DNA from: Cochliopodium minus
Lineage: Eukaryota; Discosea; Himatismenida; Cochliopodiidae
Reading direction: 5' to 3'
Length of the DNA: 64,000 nucleotides
Assembly: GCA_024220525.1 (NCBI GenBank)
Contig: JAMYWO010000172.1
Coordinates: 17,860-81,859, forward strand
Shown: piece by piece, positions 1 to 12,168 of the stretch
How the letters are laid out: each line of letters starts with the position of its first letter
How positions within the stretch are numbered: position 1 is the stretch's first letter
Position numbers and translations under genes: made by a program
Notes under the pieces: model-generated
Database searches by the model: none
What the model was told of the DNA's origin: nothing
The model's input: the letters and a program-made list of their open reading frames with translations, nothing else

Positions 1-754
1 TGATTGGCGCACCAACAAAATTAGTGTTGTTAACATTTGAATTAGAAGAGAGGTAGGAGAGAGTGGAATTGTTGGTGTTGAAGATGGAGATGTACGAGGA
101 GGTGTCATTGGAGGCGATGATGTGTGATCCCACGTCATTGAAGCAGATGCTGTTGAATCTGCTTGTTTTATTGTCTGTGTCGTTGAATCTTTTCAGCCAT
201 TTCTTTTGTTTGATGTCGAAGATCTCTATCACTCCCTCTTTGCTTGCACATCCCAAATAATTCTCTCCTCCCAATGTTATGCTGTATATTTCTGTCTATT
301 ATAAAAAAATAATATTATAAAGGGACAGAGAATAAGAATAGAATTGAAATATGATGATCATATTGCTTTATAACTTGCAATAAATGATCCTATTTTTCAT
401 CATTTTTTTGGAATAAATACAAAAATATATTTTTTGAGTGAATATGGGAAGAATATTTGTTAAAATTGAAGTTATATTGCTTGATTCATTCATATTTTAT
501 GTTTGATAGATTTAAAGTTAAGATCTCTTTACTTCACTTTTTAATGATGTTTCCAATGTTCCATCTAATTTTGATATTGCTATAGAACCATCCTCTGATG
601 CACTTATTATCTTTTTATTGTCGTGGGAGAAGCTGAGAGAAGTTATTTTCGATGATTTATGGTGATTGAAATTATGTTGGAGGTTATGATCGGTTCCCCA
701 TACTTGCACTGATGAATTTGTAAAAGAAATGAATTTTGTAGGTGAATTCTTCAT
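1..754 (-). CDS. NEDD1-like WD40-repeat protein (N-terminal part; gene runs off the window)
   Basis: Two exons are visible: 533-754 with the start codon, and 1-295. The intron opens GTAAAG and closes with TAG, and both sides are in phase 0. The first 75 residues form a WD40 repeat (KFISFTNSSVQVWG, then ITSLSFSHDNKKIISASEDG). The second exon continues with two more blades (YLGCASKEGVIEIFD; FNSICFNDVGSHIIASND). Blade order and wording resemble the N-terminus of NEDD1, the adaptor that brings gamma-tubulin complexes to centrosomes and spindles. For example, FNHHKSSKITSL lines up with the human FN-H-S-ISSI stretch recalled from memory. WD40 proteins are easily confused, so NEDD1 is a best guess; WD40 is near certain. 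The C-terminus is outside the window. A perfect E2F-type palindrome lies 17 bp upstream of the ATG. Confidence 0.6.
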
Positions 755-770
755 TTTTTATTTTATATTC

Positions 771-784
771 TTTTGGCGCCAAAA
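771..784. promoter_or_regulatory. E2F-type palindrome TTTTGGCGCCAAAA
   Basis: This is a perfect 14-bp palindrome 17 bp upstream of the start codon of the NEDD1-like gene. It contains TTTGGCGC on both strands, matching the E2F/DP consensus TTTSSCGC. The surrounding DNA is almost pure A/T, so a GC core of this kind stands out. Binding is inferred, not shown. Confidence 0.5.
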
Positions 785-1062
785 GATTTTAAATTTTTTT
801 TTTTACAAACCATTTTTATTATAAAAAGATGTTTAAGTGAATTGTGAAAAAGAGGGAGAATGCATCAATGTGCTTTAAAATTTTTTTCATTTTACTAATA
901 CAAAGTCTAAAAAGCTAATAAAATTTCTTCAACCAATTATCAAACTTCCCAAACTTTGAAAATGATGAAAAACCAAATATTCAGGAAATAATTCAAAAAT
1001 AAATACAAATTAAATTCATATTCGGTTAAAATTTAAATAAAATAAAAATTTTTTTTTCTATG
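785..1062. other. AT-rich intergenic stretch
   Basis: No open frame with coding character, RNA gene or repeat was seen here. It separates the promoter side of the NEDD1-like gene from the 3' end of the F-box gene, both on the minus strand. Confidence 0.5.
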
Positions 1063-4000
1063 TCAAACATGTTTTATCTCTTTCCAGTCAAGATCAAATC
1101 CAATATGGGACCGGCGGAATGCCTTTTACATCTCTATTGTTCTTATGACCATAATCATCATTCCTATTAAAACTTTTCTAATTTTTGAAATCAAAAAAAT
1201 TTATTGGAAATCTCATTAAACAAAAATATTGAAAAACTTTTCTCTTAATCCATTAAATTTTCAAGTAACAAAGTAATCAATTATTTTTCTTTTTCCCAGT
1301 TTTTAGTAAATTTTTTATTCTAAAAAATATTAATGAAAGTATTTGTAATATTAAGATTATTCAAATCAATAACTTGTATATTTTTGTCCATAACGTAAAG
1401 AAGCAAACTAGACAAGTTGAAGAGGGTGAGTGTTCCATCTTTGTGAGATTTTTTGAGGTTTTTCGATTTAAAATCAGAAAGGGTGTCCATCTCTCTCTTT
1501 CCTGTCAAGACCCATTTATCAGAGATTCCAACAAAATGATCTTTCTTGTAAGTTTGAAAAAAACTAAAACAAAAATAACCGTATTTTAATAAGTAAGAAA
1601 AATGGTTTCCCAACTCTGAATATATTAAATTTTCAAATTTGATCAAACAAGAAGGAAAAGATAAATGAACGAAATAACTCTGGTAACTACCAACCAAAAT
1701 GATTTCATTATCAACAGGAGTTAATTTTTGAAAATCAATGTGACGTATAATGTTTCCTCTTGGAAAGTCATCATAAACAACCGTTCTGATTACTTTTTTT
1801 AAAATTTAAAATATCAAAAATTAAAGTTGTTATTTTTTTTTAAAAAAAAATTTTTTTAACTCTCACTGAGATCATCAGATAAATACCAAATAGTAGTAGA
1901 ACTTTCTTTTAAGAACATTAGAGATTTTGAATCAGGCAAAATTCTACAAACAGGACCGATTTTTCCCAAAGAAAGACATCCCTTCTTTGGATGAAAGCAT
2001 AGAATTTCTTCACCAGCACGCACCAAAATATTACCTTCTCTACAAACAAAAATCTCAAAGGGAATAGCATGGCCTGCCTTTACAAACTATAAAAAAAAAA
2101 TCAAACAAAATAAATAAACTAAAAATCAAAAATCAAAAATCAAAAAAATAAGTTTTAAATTTTTTGAAAAAAAAAACAAAAACAAAAAATAAATAATTTG
2201 ATAAAATATATAAATAATTAAAAATAAATATAAACTAAAAATAAAAAATAAGTTTAAAAAATGTTTTAAAATATGTTTGAAAAGATTGAATTTTTAAAAA
2301 TAAATAAATTGAAAAATAGATTTACTTGAGAAAAATCATCTTTGCGATAAATCAAATAATTTTTTCCACAACACAAAAAAATAAAATCTCCAAAAACAAA
2401 ACAAGATTGAACACGGGAAACCCCAAGCAAAGGAACATCCAAAATAATGTTAACAATGTTTTTTTCATCATTAATTTCCAATACTTTGACCTCGGCCCTT
2501 TTATTTTGGTAGAGGAAAAGATAGCACTTGTTTTTGTCTTCGCACAATGTGGTGATGTTTTCTATGTGGGTGTTTTTACTCCATAGAAGACCTCTTGAAT
2601 TGATGCACATTATCTCTCCTGTCTTTGTGTATGTTAAAAAATTTGGTATGGCTTTCTCATTTTCACTGTTGAATAATTAATATATTTTTAATTTATTTGA
2701 AATTATTTTTTATTTAATTTTTTGTTTAAATTTTATTATGAAATTATTTTATTATTCAATTATTTTATTTATAATTTTATTTTTTTTAAATTTTAATTTT
2801 AAAAATTTTTTATTTTTTTATTTTTGATAATTTCTTTTTTAATTTATAATTTTTAAAACTTTTTTAAAATTTTTACTTTTCCAATGCTAATTGTTTAAGG
2901 GAAGGAGGGAGAGAGAAACCAATAACTTCTGTTTGGTGTTCTATAGTCTTGGAAATCTCCACTGTGTGCTTTTCAGTAACTTTACACAAAAACTTTTTGA
3001 AAATATGTCAAATATTTAAAATTAAATTAAACGAAAAATGAATAATTTTTTTTTTTTTTACAATTTGAGAGCATCCTTTCGCCCACATGAAGAAATTATT
3101 GTTTTGAAGTTTTTCAATCTGATAGTTCTTCTTACAATTTGTTGTTATTTCAGAAATTCTTAATGTTTTAAAAAATGAAAAATAAATTAAAAATTTAAAA
3201 TTTAAAAATAAAAAATAAAAATAAAAAATAAATATTTCTAAAAAATGAAAATAAATTAAAAAAATTTTTACAAAGACATAGAATCTTGGGAATAAATGAG
3301 AATGGAAGAATTGGTTGATAAAATGAATTTTTTATCGAAAGTAATGCAAAAATTGAGTACCTCCTTGAAAGTTTTTTGAGAGGAAGTTTTCTCTTTCATG
3401 TCGTATCTCCATACAAAGGATTCTCCACTGTTTAAAATGGAGTGTGAAAAGAGATATCTCTCGTCAAAAGAAAATTTAATGAGATTCCTTGACAATGTTA
3501 TCGTAGGTACACTATATTGTCAAAAAAAAAATAATAAGAAATAAAAAAATTTAAAAAAAAAATTTAAAAAAAAAATGTTAAAAATATTCTTAATAAATTA
3601 ATTGAAAAATAATTGCCTGATGCTGATATGAGGAACAGGGTTTTCTTTTTCTACAAAGTGCTTAGGGTTATCTGATTGAGATCTTTTTAGGAAATGAGCA
3701 AAAATGCTTTGAAGATCGAAAAGTCTCACCACATTGTACATGTAAAAGGCGAGGTATTTTTTAGAAGGAGACAAAGCGCAAGAAATGTAATTTTCTGCAT
3801 CCAAAACAAAGTCTGCTAAAACGCAGTGATAGTTTATATTTGCTCCATAATTTTTAAACTTTTTTTGTAATATTTCATAGTTTTGTTGGGAATTTTCTTG
3901 CAATTTTGGTTCTGTGACTGTTTATTCATAAAAAAAAAAGTTATTAAAAAATTAAAAAAAAGATTAAAAAAAAAAGGATCGAATAAAAAAATTAATAAAA

Positions 4001-5210
4001 ACAGAAATTCAAAAAAAAATAATTATTAAAAAAAAAAAATAATATTTTTTACCGATGTTTTCAGAGGAAGAATAATTGATATAGATGAATCTTCTTTTTG
4101 AAATGAAGCAAACATACTTTTCATCAACATTCCCAACAAAAACTTGATCATCCTCCAAAAACCGACCATCAAAATCAGCCAACTTGACATTTTTCAACAA
4201 AGAAAAATCCTCTGCTGAAAAAATTAGAAAATTATCATTGTGAATCAACAAGAATACTTTTCCATCTTTAGAAATCCCTGTTTTATGGAGTACGTAGTCG
4301 TTGTAATAGGTGTTCACTTTAAGTGTTTCGTAAAGAGATTCGTGGTATTTCTCATATTTTTTTTCCAGCTTATCCCCTTCTCTATATTCCTATTTCAATT
4401 ATTTTTATTAAAAAAATTTTAATATTTCAATACCTTTAATTATTTTAAATTTTTGAATTATTTTGTTTTAAATTTTTCATAAAAATCTTCTAATTTTTTT
4501 TATTAAAGAAAATAATTTAAAAAAATTTACGAAATACAAACTGACAGGATACACTTGGTTAACTTTGGAAGTGGTAATACCACAACTTATGATCGCATTT
4601 TTATTTGGGACTACCAAAAATTCTACATTAAGCTGCATTTTCACTCCTTCAAACATAGTATGTATGATTTGCTGCTTTTCATTAAGTTCGTAATTTGGTA
4701 AATATCTCAACGTTCTACTATTAGCCTAAGAAAAATGAAAAAAATAAATAATTAAAATATAAATGAAAAATAGATACAGTCAAATAACCATCTCTCATTA
4801 GAATGAAACTTCCATCTTTTTTTGCTTTCATTGTGATTGCTCTTTTCTTTTCTATGTTGAAGATCACCATGTCACTTGATCCACAAGATAAGATGTATTT
4901 GGAAGAGATTGGATGTATCTCTAATCTGACTTTGTTCTTTTGTTCATTTCCCAGTCTCAAAGGAAGAATTGAAAACCACTTTTGTTGAATAATTTAATTT
5001 CAGTGACTAAAATAATATCATTTCGACCATTCTTTTTTCTTACCTTTTTGCATACTCTTTGCAATGTGATAGTGCTATTCACTTTTTAGGGAATAAATAT
5101 AAATTTATTTCTTTCAAATCAATTAATATATTACCTTCCATGAAATTGAAGATATGGATAAGAATGTACTTTGGAAGGATATTGATATTTATATTTGAAT
5201 TGATATCCAT
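1063..5210 (-). CDS. F-box protein with C-terminal beta-propeller-like repeats
   Basis: The start ATG at 5210 opens a short exon (5135-5210) encoding an F-box core, LPKYILIHIFNFME. Splicing to a second small exon and then to the exon starting near 4982 gives VNSTITLQRVCKKWFSIL, the expected second half of an F-box. About ten further exons follow (around 4960-4760, 4710-4530, 4420-4050, 3920-3610, 3510-3270, 3170-3060, 2980-2880, 2640-2320, 2090-1860, 1790-1380). Their repeated pattern, short strands such as KYILSCGSSDMVIFN, KYLAFYMYNVVRLFD and RYLFSHSILNSGESFVW, is typical of divergent WD40 blades. By family knowledge such a protein would be an SCF ubiquitin-ligase substrate receptor: the F-box binds Skp1 and the propeller binds the target. 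The target cannot be guessed. The last exon near 1063-1125 (ending IKHV) and several internal borders are uncertain. Confidence 0.6.
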
Positions 5211-5408
5211 TATCAAAGCTAAATTTCAATTTTTTTTTTTTTTTGATAATTTTATAAGAAAAAAGAAATAAGCAAAAGATTATGATAATTGATCAATGAT
5301 TACATGTATGAACCAAAAATGATTAACTTACAAAGATGTTTTATGGTATAAAAACTTTTTTTTTTTAATTTAATTAATTAATTTAGTTTTCAAATTTTCT
5401 TTTTTATT

Positions 5409-8400
5409 TTAAAAATTGAAAGCTTTTTCGATGATGTTGAGATTCTCTTTAGCGTGAAGATCACTACGACCAGTTGCAGGAGAAGCAGCAGAAGGTCTTC
5501 CGACATAGGAAACTCTCTTGTTAGCACTGATGTACTCCAAGCAGCTGTTCAAGTGGGGAGCGATGAAAGACCTTTTAAAAAAAAATAAAAAAAAATAATG
5601 AAAAACAAAATTAAATAATTTAATAAAAAATATTAAATAAAATTCAAAATAATAAAAAATAAATTAATTAAATAAAAAATATAATTAAATAAAATAAATT
5701 TTACCAAGCACCCATGTTCTTTGGTTCTTCTTGTGCCCATACGACTTGAGCATTTGGATATTTTTTGAATTGGGCAATGACCAAGTGATGTGGGAAAGGA
5801 GCAAGTTGTTCAACACGGACGAGGGCAACGTTCTTGATGTTTTGATTTTGCCTTGCGGAAAGGAGAGCGTAGTAGACTTGTCCTGAGCAGAAGATGACAC
5901 GTTGGATATTTTCTGGTGCGTGGATTTTTTCTGGTTCGGTTTCTGGGATGACGTGTTGGAATCTAGTGTGGTCACTTTTTTTAAAAAGGAATAAAATTAA
6001 AAAGAGAAATTTTGAAAAATAAAATGGAAATAAGAAAGAAAAAATATTAAACTTTTTAAAAAAAATAAAAAATAAAATTTAAAAAAAAAATTAAATAATA
6101 AAAAAAAATTAATCTAAACTGAAATAAAAAATTAAAAATTAATTTAATAAAAAATACCCGGTGTCATCAAAATCTTCAATTGGGGAAACAGCTTGAGGCA
6201 ATCTCAAAAGTTGTTTAGGAGTCATGACAATCAAAGGTTTTCTGAACTCTCTGTGAACTTGTCTTCTCAAAAGATGGAAATAGTTGGCAGGGGTGGTACA
6301 GTTGACGATTTGGATGTTGGTGTTTTGCATTTGCATGCTGAGAGGGAGGATAGGGTCTGGAATGATTTCTGGATCACTGTCGCTTTGTTGGAGGAAACGT
6401 TCGAGACGAGCACTGGAGTGTTCTGGTCCCATACCATCATATCCGTGAGGAAGCAAGAGGGTGATGCCTGATTGTCTCAACCATTTTTGTTCCCCTTTTT
6501 TTGAAGAAAATGATTATCAATTATAAAAAAAATGATTTTAATGAATGAAAAATATTTACAAAAATAATTAAAGATAATTAAAAATAAAAAAATGAAAAAA
6601 ATAAATAATATTTTTCTCAAGAATAATTATAAATATGAAAGAAATTAATAAAAAAAACTTACCAGAAGTGATAAATTGATCGATGATGATTTGAGCACCG
6701 TTAGCAAAGTCACCGAACTGAGCTTCCCAAAGAATGAGAGAGTTAGGATTCTCCAAAGAAAATCCGGTTTCAAAACCCAAAACAGCATACTCAGAAAGGT
6801 TACTGTTGTAGATCAAGAATTGCCCGTTGTTCTCGTCTTTTTCATTCAGTCTTCTCAATGGGATGTACTTGCTCCCATCCTTTTGATCAGTAACAACAGC
6901 ATGTCTATGTGAGAAGGTCCTATTCATTTTCAAAAAAAAAAATTTTATTTTTATTTTTATTTTTTATTTTATTTTTAATTTTGAATTTTTATTTCATTTT
7001 AAATTTAAATTTAAATTTGGTTTTTTTTACCCTCTTTCAACATCTTGACCTGTCAATCTAACGGTGTTACCTTCGAGCAAAAGGGAACCATATGCAAGGA
7101 GTTCTCCAGTAGCCCAATCGACGTTAGTTTTTGGGGTCATGTTTTGGAAGAGATTAGCTCTGGTGTCGAACAACTTGCGGAGATTTTTGTGTAAGTTAAA
7201 TTCAGCAGGTACAGTACTGATACCCAATCCAACCTAAATTTGTTAAAAAAAAATTAATAAAAAATTTAAAATAAAAAAACTTTTGTGTTTGTAATGGAAA
7301 TGTTTTTTTTTAAAAAAACGTTTACTTTCTTAAGGATATCGACAGAAACACCAGTATTTTTGATTCTGGCAAGTTGACCAGGGCTCTTAAAACCTTTCCA
7401 GTTGGAAGACAACCAATCGCTGCTCTTGAAGATGTAACCTTCGGATGATTTGTAAGCTTGCTCCATCACTTCCAAAATCTTGTTTCTCATCTCTTCTAAA
7501 CCTTCTTGAGTAACGACACCTTCATTGAGAAGTTGTCTAGAGTAAAGAGTGAGAGAGGATTCTTGTTTGCTGATTGCATCGTACATGATGGGTTGAGTGA
7601 AATTTGGATTATCTGCTTCGTTGTGACCGTGTTTTCTGTAACCAATGAGATCAATAACTACATCTCTTCCAGTGTGTTGTCTCCACATGACTGCTATTCT
7701 AGATGCTCTGATAACTGCTTCAGGATCATCAGCATTAACATGAAGAATAGGTGCTCCTAAAAAGAAAAAAAAAGAAGAAAGTTGAAAAAAAAAAGAAAAG
7801 AAAGAAAGTTTTTAAAAAAAAGGAAATTGATTCACTTTAACAAAGTTAAAACAGTTTTTTTTTTACCAACAGTCTTTGCAACTGCAGTACAGTATTCGGA
7901 TGATCTTGCATCTTTAGGATCAGTTGTGAAACCGATTTGATTGTTTACAACCAAGTGAATGGTACCTCCAGTGGTGAATCCTCTCAATTCGCTGTAATCA
8001 AAGCACTCATAGATGACACCTTGACCTGCAAAAGCAGCATCACCGTGCAAGAGCAATCCCAAAACTTTTTTTCTTTCAGTGTCTCCCTTGTAGTGTTGGC
8101 GAGCTCTTACTTTTCCCAAAACAAGAGGATTGACTGCTTCAAGATGGGAAGGGTTGGACAAAAGGGATAAGTAGATGTTTTTGCCTGATCTGGTGGTTCT
8201 GGAGTGAGATGTACCCAAGTGATATTTTACATCACCTGATCCCAAGATTTGATCCTTGATTCCTCCTTTGAATTCTCCAAAGATGGATTCCATTGGCTTT
8301 CTAAACACTGTGGATAATACATTCAATCTTCCTCTGTGAGGCATTCCCATGATTATATCTTCCACACCCAATTCTGAACTCATATCGATGATCTCCTTCA

Positions 8401-9632
8401 TACATGGAATCATACTTTCTTCTCCTTCCAATCCGAATCTCTTGGTTTGTTTATACTAATAAATAAAGGTGGCAAATTTAGATAATACAAATATATTATT
8501 TAAACTGAGAATATATCCTTTTCATCCAAATTTATTCTCGGATTTTTCCGTGATTATATTGATGAAAATCAAAGATTATTTGATTAATTTGCAAAAAAAA
8601 TTTTTTACTTTTGTTTCAAGGAATTTTTCAAACATTTCTGCCCACATCAATCTATCCAAAAGTTGGGTCTTTTCTTCCTTTGTAAATTGTTTTGTAGGAG
8701 ATTCAATGAGATCACGAAGCCAATTGCATTCATCCCTTGATGGAATATGCATATATTCAAAAGCCAAAGTCCCACAATAGGTATTTTTTAATAAATCGAG
8801 TATTTCTCTCAAAGTGACTTTTCTAAAAATAAAATAATTATTAAATTTTGTTTTTTTTACTGAATTTTAGAATCACATTCATATAAGTGATAAAATTTTA
8901 AAATATTAAATATAAATATCCACAAAATAAAAAGAATATATATTTCTTAATTTGAGATGAAAAGAAGAGTTTTTAGATATATTCTTTTGAATAGATTGTT
9001 ATTATGATATATTTTTAAATATTTCCTTTTATAAAACAATTTTACGTCTTATTTGCCAATAATAAAGTAGAAAGATTCTTTTCGATATTTTCAAGATTAA
9101 ATACTTTATCTAAGTCCTTTTCACTCCATCCATAAGTCTCTAGTTTTAATTCAGTTGGGACAGCATGCTTTGTTAATTTCAAAGGATCCAAATCAGCCAA
9201 CAAATGTCCACGAACTTGATAAGCTCTAATAAGCAAATGTAATTTCAAAATATCAGATACTTCAGAAGGATTAGAAGATGAATAAGATCTTGGTTGATCT
9301 CCCACATGATGAGATCCAGTAGAACCAATAGAAGGAGGTAATGTTATAGCTTCACCTGGTTGTACACCTTGATCTACATTTGTGAAATATACATCCCATG
9401 CTTTGTGAACACTAGATTTATCATTCCTCCAGCTTCTATACATTTCTTCAACATAATCTGCATTTGTTCCACCAATGAAAGATTCTGATAATTTGCTCAA
9501 TGGAACTGCTTTAGAGTAATGGCGTAATTTGAGGTTACCCCATCCATTGGCTTTATATTTCAATCCATTTCCATTATTCAATATATTGACGAGATACTTG
9601 TTTTTGGAAAATAATTTTGATACTTTTTGCAT
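5409..9632 (-). CDS. OGDH: 2-oxoglutarate dehydrogenase E1 component, mitochondrial
   Basis: This is the thiamine-diphosphate-dependent E1 subunit of the TCA-cycle 2-oxoglutarate dehydrogenase complex, converting 2-oxoglutarate to a succinyl group passed to E2. Nine exons were read: about 9632-9046, 8823-8610, 8455-7868, 7757-7330, 7236-7031, 6923-6662, 6495-6158, 5974-5704 and 5573-5409. The N-terminus is basic and Ser/Asn-rich like a mitochondrial presequence, then comes the family signature [20 protein letters not shown]. Next are the catalytic blocks [24 protein letters not shown] (ThDP/metal region), [10 protein letters not shown] and [12 protein letters not shown], then [19 protein letters not shown] and the C-terminal [13 protein letters not shown]. 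Order and total length (about 1,000 residues) match the eukaryotic enzyme, so the gene looks complete. Only some exon edges are uncertain. Confidence 0.96.
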
Positions 9633-9829
9633 CTAAATATTCAAATCAAACAAAATCCTTTTTTTTATTTATTTTTTTTATTTATTTTCTTAATATTTTT
9701 ATTCACAATTTCCTTTTTTTAAAATAAACAAGTATATCTACATAATTCCAACACAACAAGAATTTAAATGAATTCATATTCCTATTACTATCATCATAAA
9801 TTATATTTGAATTCAAAAATAAATCCAAA

Positions 9830-10135
9830 TTATATATCTCCTTCTATCCATTCATTTTCGATATTATTATCCTCTTTGGAATGTTTTTTTCCGTTTTTTA
9901 TTTTATCTCTGAAAAATTTGAATACGTAGGTATTATTTTTTAGTTTCACAAGTGGTGTTTGTCTGATTTTTTGATAGATCTCTTCTTTCTTCTTGTTCTT
10001 ACTCGCACTTTTCTTTAAATCATCGTTTTTGGCAAATAAAAAAAGAGTAGAAAGCAAAAATGAAATAAGAAATATTATGTAGATGAATCTCCTTCTAGAT
10101 GATAGATCTAAATCCAATAAATTTTCTCCAATCAT
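9830..10135 (-). CDS. Small single-pass membrane protein, unrecognised
   Basis: This is an uninterrupted 101-residue frame starting MIGENLLDLDLSSRRRF. A single strong hydrophobic segment (about residues 17-34, FIYIIFLISFLLSTLFLF) follows three arginines. After it comes a highly charged Lys-rich tail ending in an acidic stretch (NIENEWIEGDI). The layout fits a tail-out or signal-anchor protein, with the basic residues suggesting that the N-terminus faces the cytosol. No family was recognised. It sits between OGDH (about 200 bp upstream on the same strand) and the CAF-1 gene. Coding status rests on its length, composition and lack of alternatives in a very AT-rich region. Confidence 0.5.
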   Translation of the reverse strand: MIGENLLDLDLSSRRRFIYIIFLISFLLSTLFLFAKNDDLKKSASKNKKKEEIYQKIRQTPLVKLKNNTYVFKFFRDKIKNGKKHSKEDNNIENEWIEGDI

Positions 10136-10427
10136 TTCTCCTTGAATGATAGATATATCTTCTTTTTTTTATTAAAAATAAAATTAATGGTTAAATATGT
10201 GAAAAAAAGTGAATCATTCTGGAATAAATTTATTATTTGAGATGATTTGTCTCAAAAAAAAATTAAAAGGATTTTGGTTTTCTCCAATTCAATCTATTCA
10301 TTGTTTGCTATATAATTGGTCTTTATAATTATTATAAATTTCAATTAATAAAAAAAATTTTAATAAAGGAAATTTCACTTTAAAATTAATTAAAGGAATT
10401 TTTTAATGAACCAGAGGTTACTTTGGA

Positions 10428-12068
10428 TCAGTTTTTGTTGCCAACATTCTTTTGATTTTCTTTATCTTCGAAGCAAAATCGATTCTTTTGGATGATTTCG
10501 TTCTGATCCAAAAGAGAGATGGGCTCCCCAAATGTCCTTTCAACATCAAAATCGATAAGAGAACAAAAACCATCATAAGAAGAAATAGATAAAGAAGATC
10601 CATTTTTGGACCAGCTTATATCTGTAATTGCAGCAAAATGTAATCCACTAATGACTGAGATAGGAACACTTTGTTCTGTATCGTAGATCATCACTGTATC
10701 TTTGGATGCAAGTGCGTATACCATTTTGTATGGAAGAGAATAAACGTTTTTTTCATTTCTTAGTTTGTAAAGAACGGGATTAAATCTTGCTGCGATAGTG
10801 GGAGTTCTTTTAGAAAAAAATTTTGAAATGTTTTTAAAGTATGTTTTAAAGTGAATTAAATTAAAATTTCAAAGTTTACTTTGATCCTGGTAAAATAGAT
10901 ACAGGCTCTCTTAAGTTGTTTCTGCTGAACAAACATGAAGCAAAACTTCCACTTTGTGATTTTGCACATGGTACCAATAACATTGTTCCTTCAACTGACC
11001 AACTCATTCTCTTTAAGACAAAAAAATTTAAAAAAAATTAAATCTCCTCAAAAAAAAAAAGGCATTTCTTTACTCTGAAAAAGGTTTTCACTGTTTCGTT
11101 AAGAAAGTGTCCCCATATTTTGACTTCTTTTTTGTCATTTACTTTTGAAGATTCTTTGACAGTGAAAAGTTTGCTGGCTTGTTTTTTTCTTTTCAGATTG
11201 TTTCCTACCATTGTGTATACTATCAACTTTTGATCAGATCCATAAGTAACAAGATATTGATTCAAAGGATCCCACCTTGAAGAGATTAGGTTAAAAAAAT
11301 CTTTTAAAATTTTTTTGTATTCTTTTTACGCGACTCCTTGTACATAATTAGAGTGGTTTGAAAGTATTTGTTTTGGAAGTTTATCTCCTTTTTCCACATT
11401 AAATATTGTCGAAGAGTTATCAGTACTTCCTATCAAATGAATATTTAATATTATATCTCAACAATCAAGTTAATTATGATCAATTTGAATGACCAAGAAG
11501 ATTATTTCTTTTTTTTTTTTTACCACAAATAATCTCTGATGAATTTGGTGACCATGATAGATCGTATATATCGTTCATCACCTTGAATGTTTTTATCACA
11601 TTCCAAAACTCCACATTGTATTTCACATCTTCGTTTTCTTCCTCAAGAAGGCTGTTGTTGTTATCTTTCTTTAATGGATCATGTTCCCAAATATAGAGAT
11701 ATCCATCATCACTTCCTAAGTATTCAATAATAATGAGATTATGTAACATTGGAACAGTTTTATTTTCAATTATTGTTAAAAAATAACGATCAAATTTAAA
11801 TAAAAATAAATAAATTCAATTTACCAGATGCTAAATACTTTCCACAAGGTGAAAATCTGATTGTATTCACAGTTTTGTTATGTCTGACCAAACATGATAA
11901 AAATTTAATTTCATTTTTCTCATAATTCCAAATCTTGATGGTATAATCTTCTCCTGATGTTGCCATCTTGTTCAATGTGGGATGAAAATCTATAGAAAGT
12001 ATAGGTTGTTTGTTATGCCATACTATCTCCCATATCTTAACATTAATAGGGTTTTTTATTTTCTCCAT
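10428..12068 (-). CDS. CHAF1B: Chromatin assembly factor 1 subunit B (CAF-1 p60), WD40 protein
   Basis: The WD40 subunit of CAF-1 deposits histones H3-H4 on newly replicated DNA with the other CAF-1 subunits. Six exons were read: 12068-11825, about 11749-11525, 11430-11330, 11275-11090, 11012-10880 and 10810-10428. The opening EIVWHNKQPILSIDFHP matches the family start (IAWHNKEPVYSLDF in human, from memory). Blade features follow: KMATSGEDYTIKIWNYEK, VRHNKTVNTIRFSPCGKYLA, VIKTFKVMNDIYDLSWSP and SNHSNYVQGVAWDP. The very diagnostic last blades are YALASKDTVMIYDTEQS and LHFAAITDISWSKNG, then ISSYDGFCSLIDFD. The protein ends about 50 residues later, shorter than the human tail. An E2F-type site lies about 50 bp upstream, as expected for a replication gene. 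Identification is secure. Confidence 0.93.
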
Positions 12069-12117
12069 TAAATTTTATTTGTTTCAAATTTTTTTTTTTT
12101 TGAAATAATTAATCTGA

Positions 12118-12131
12118 TTTTTGGCGCAAAA
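12118..12131. promoter_or_regulatory. E2F-type site TTTTTGGCGCAAAA
   Basis: It contains TTTGGCGC (E2F consensus TTTSSCGC) about 50 bp upstream of the CAF-1 p60 start codon, in the 100-bp gap between that gene and the 3' end of the adenosyltransferase gene. CAF-1 is an S-phase gene and an E2F target in other eukaryotes, so position and target agree. Binding is inferred. Confidence 0.5.
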
Positions 12132-12168
12132 TATTTGAAAAAAAAAAAGAAATCATTTCAATTGAAGA

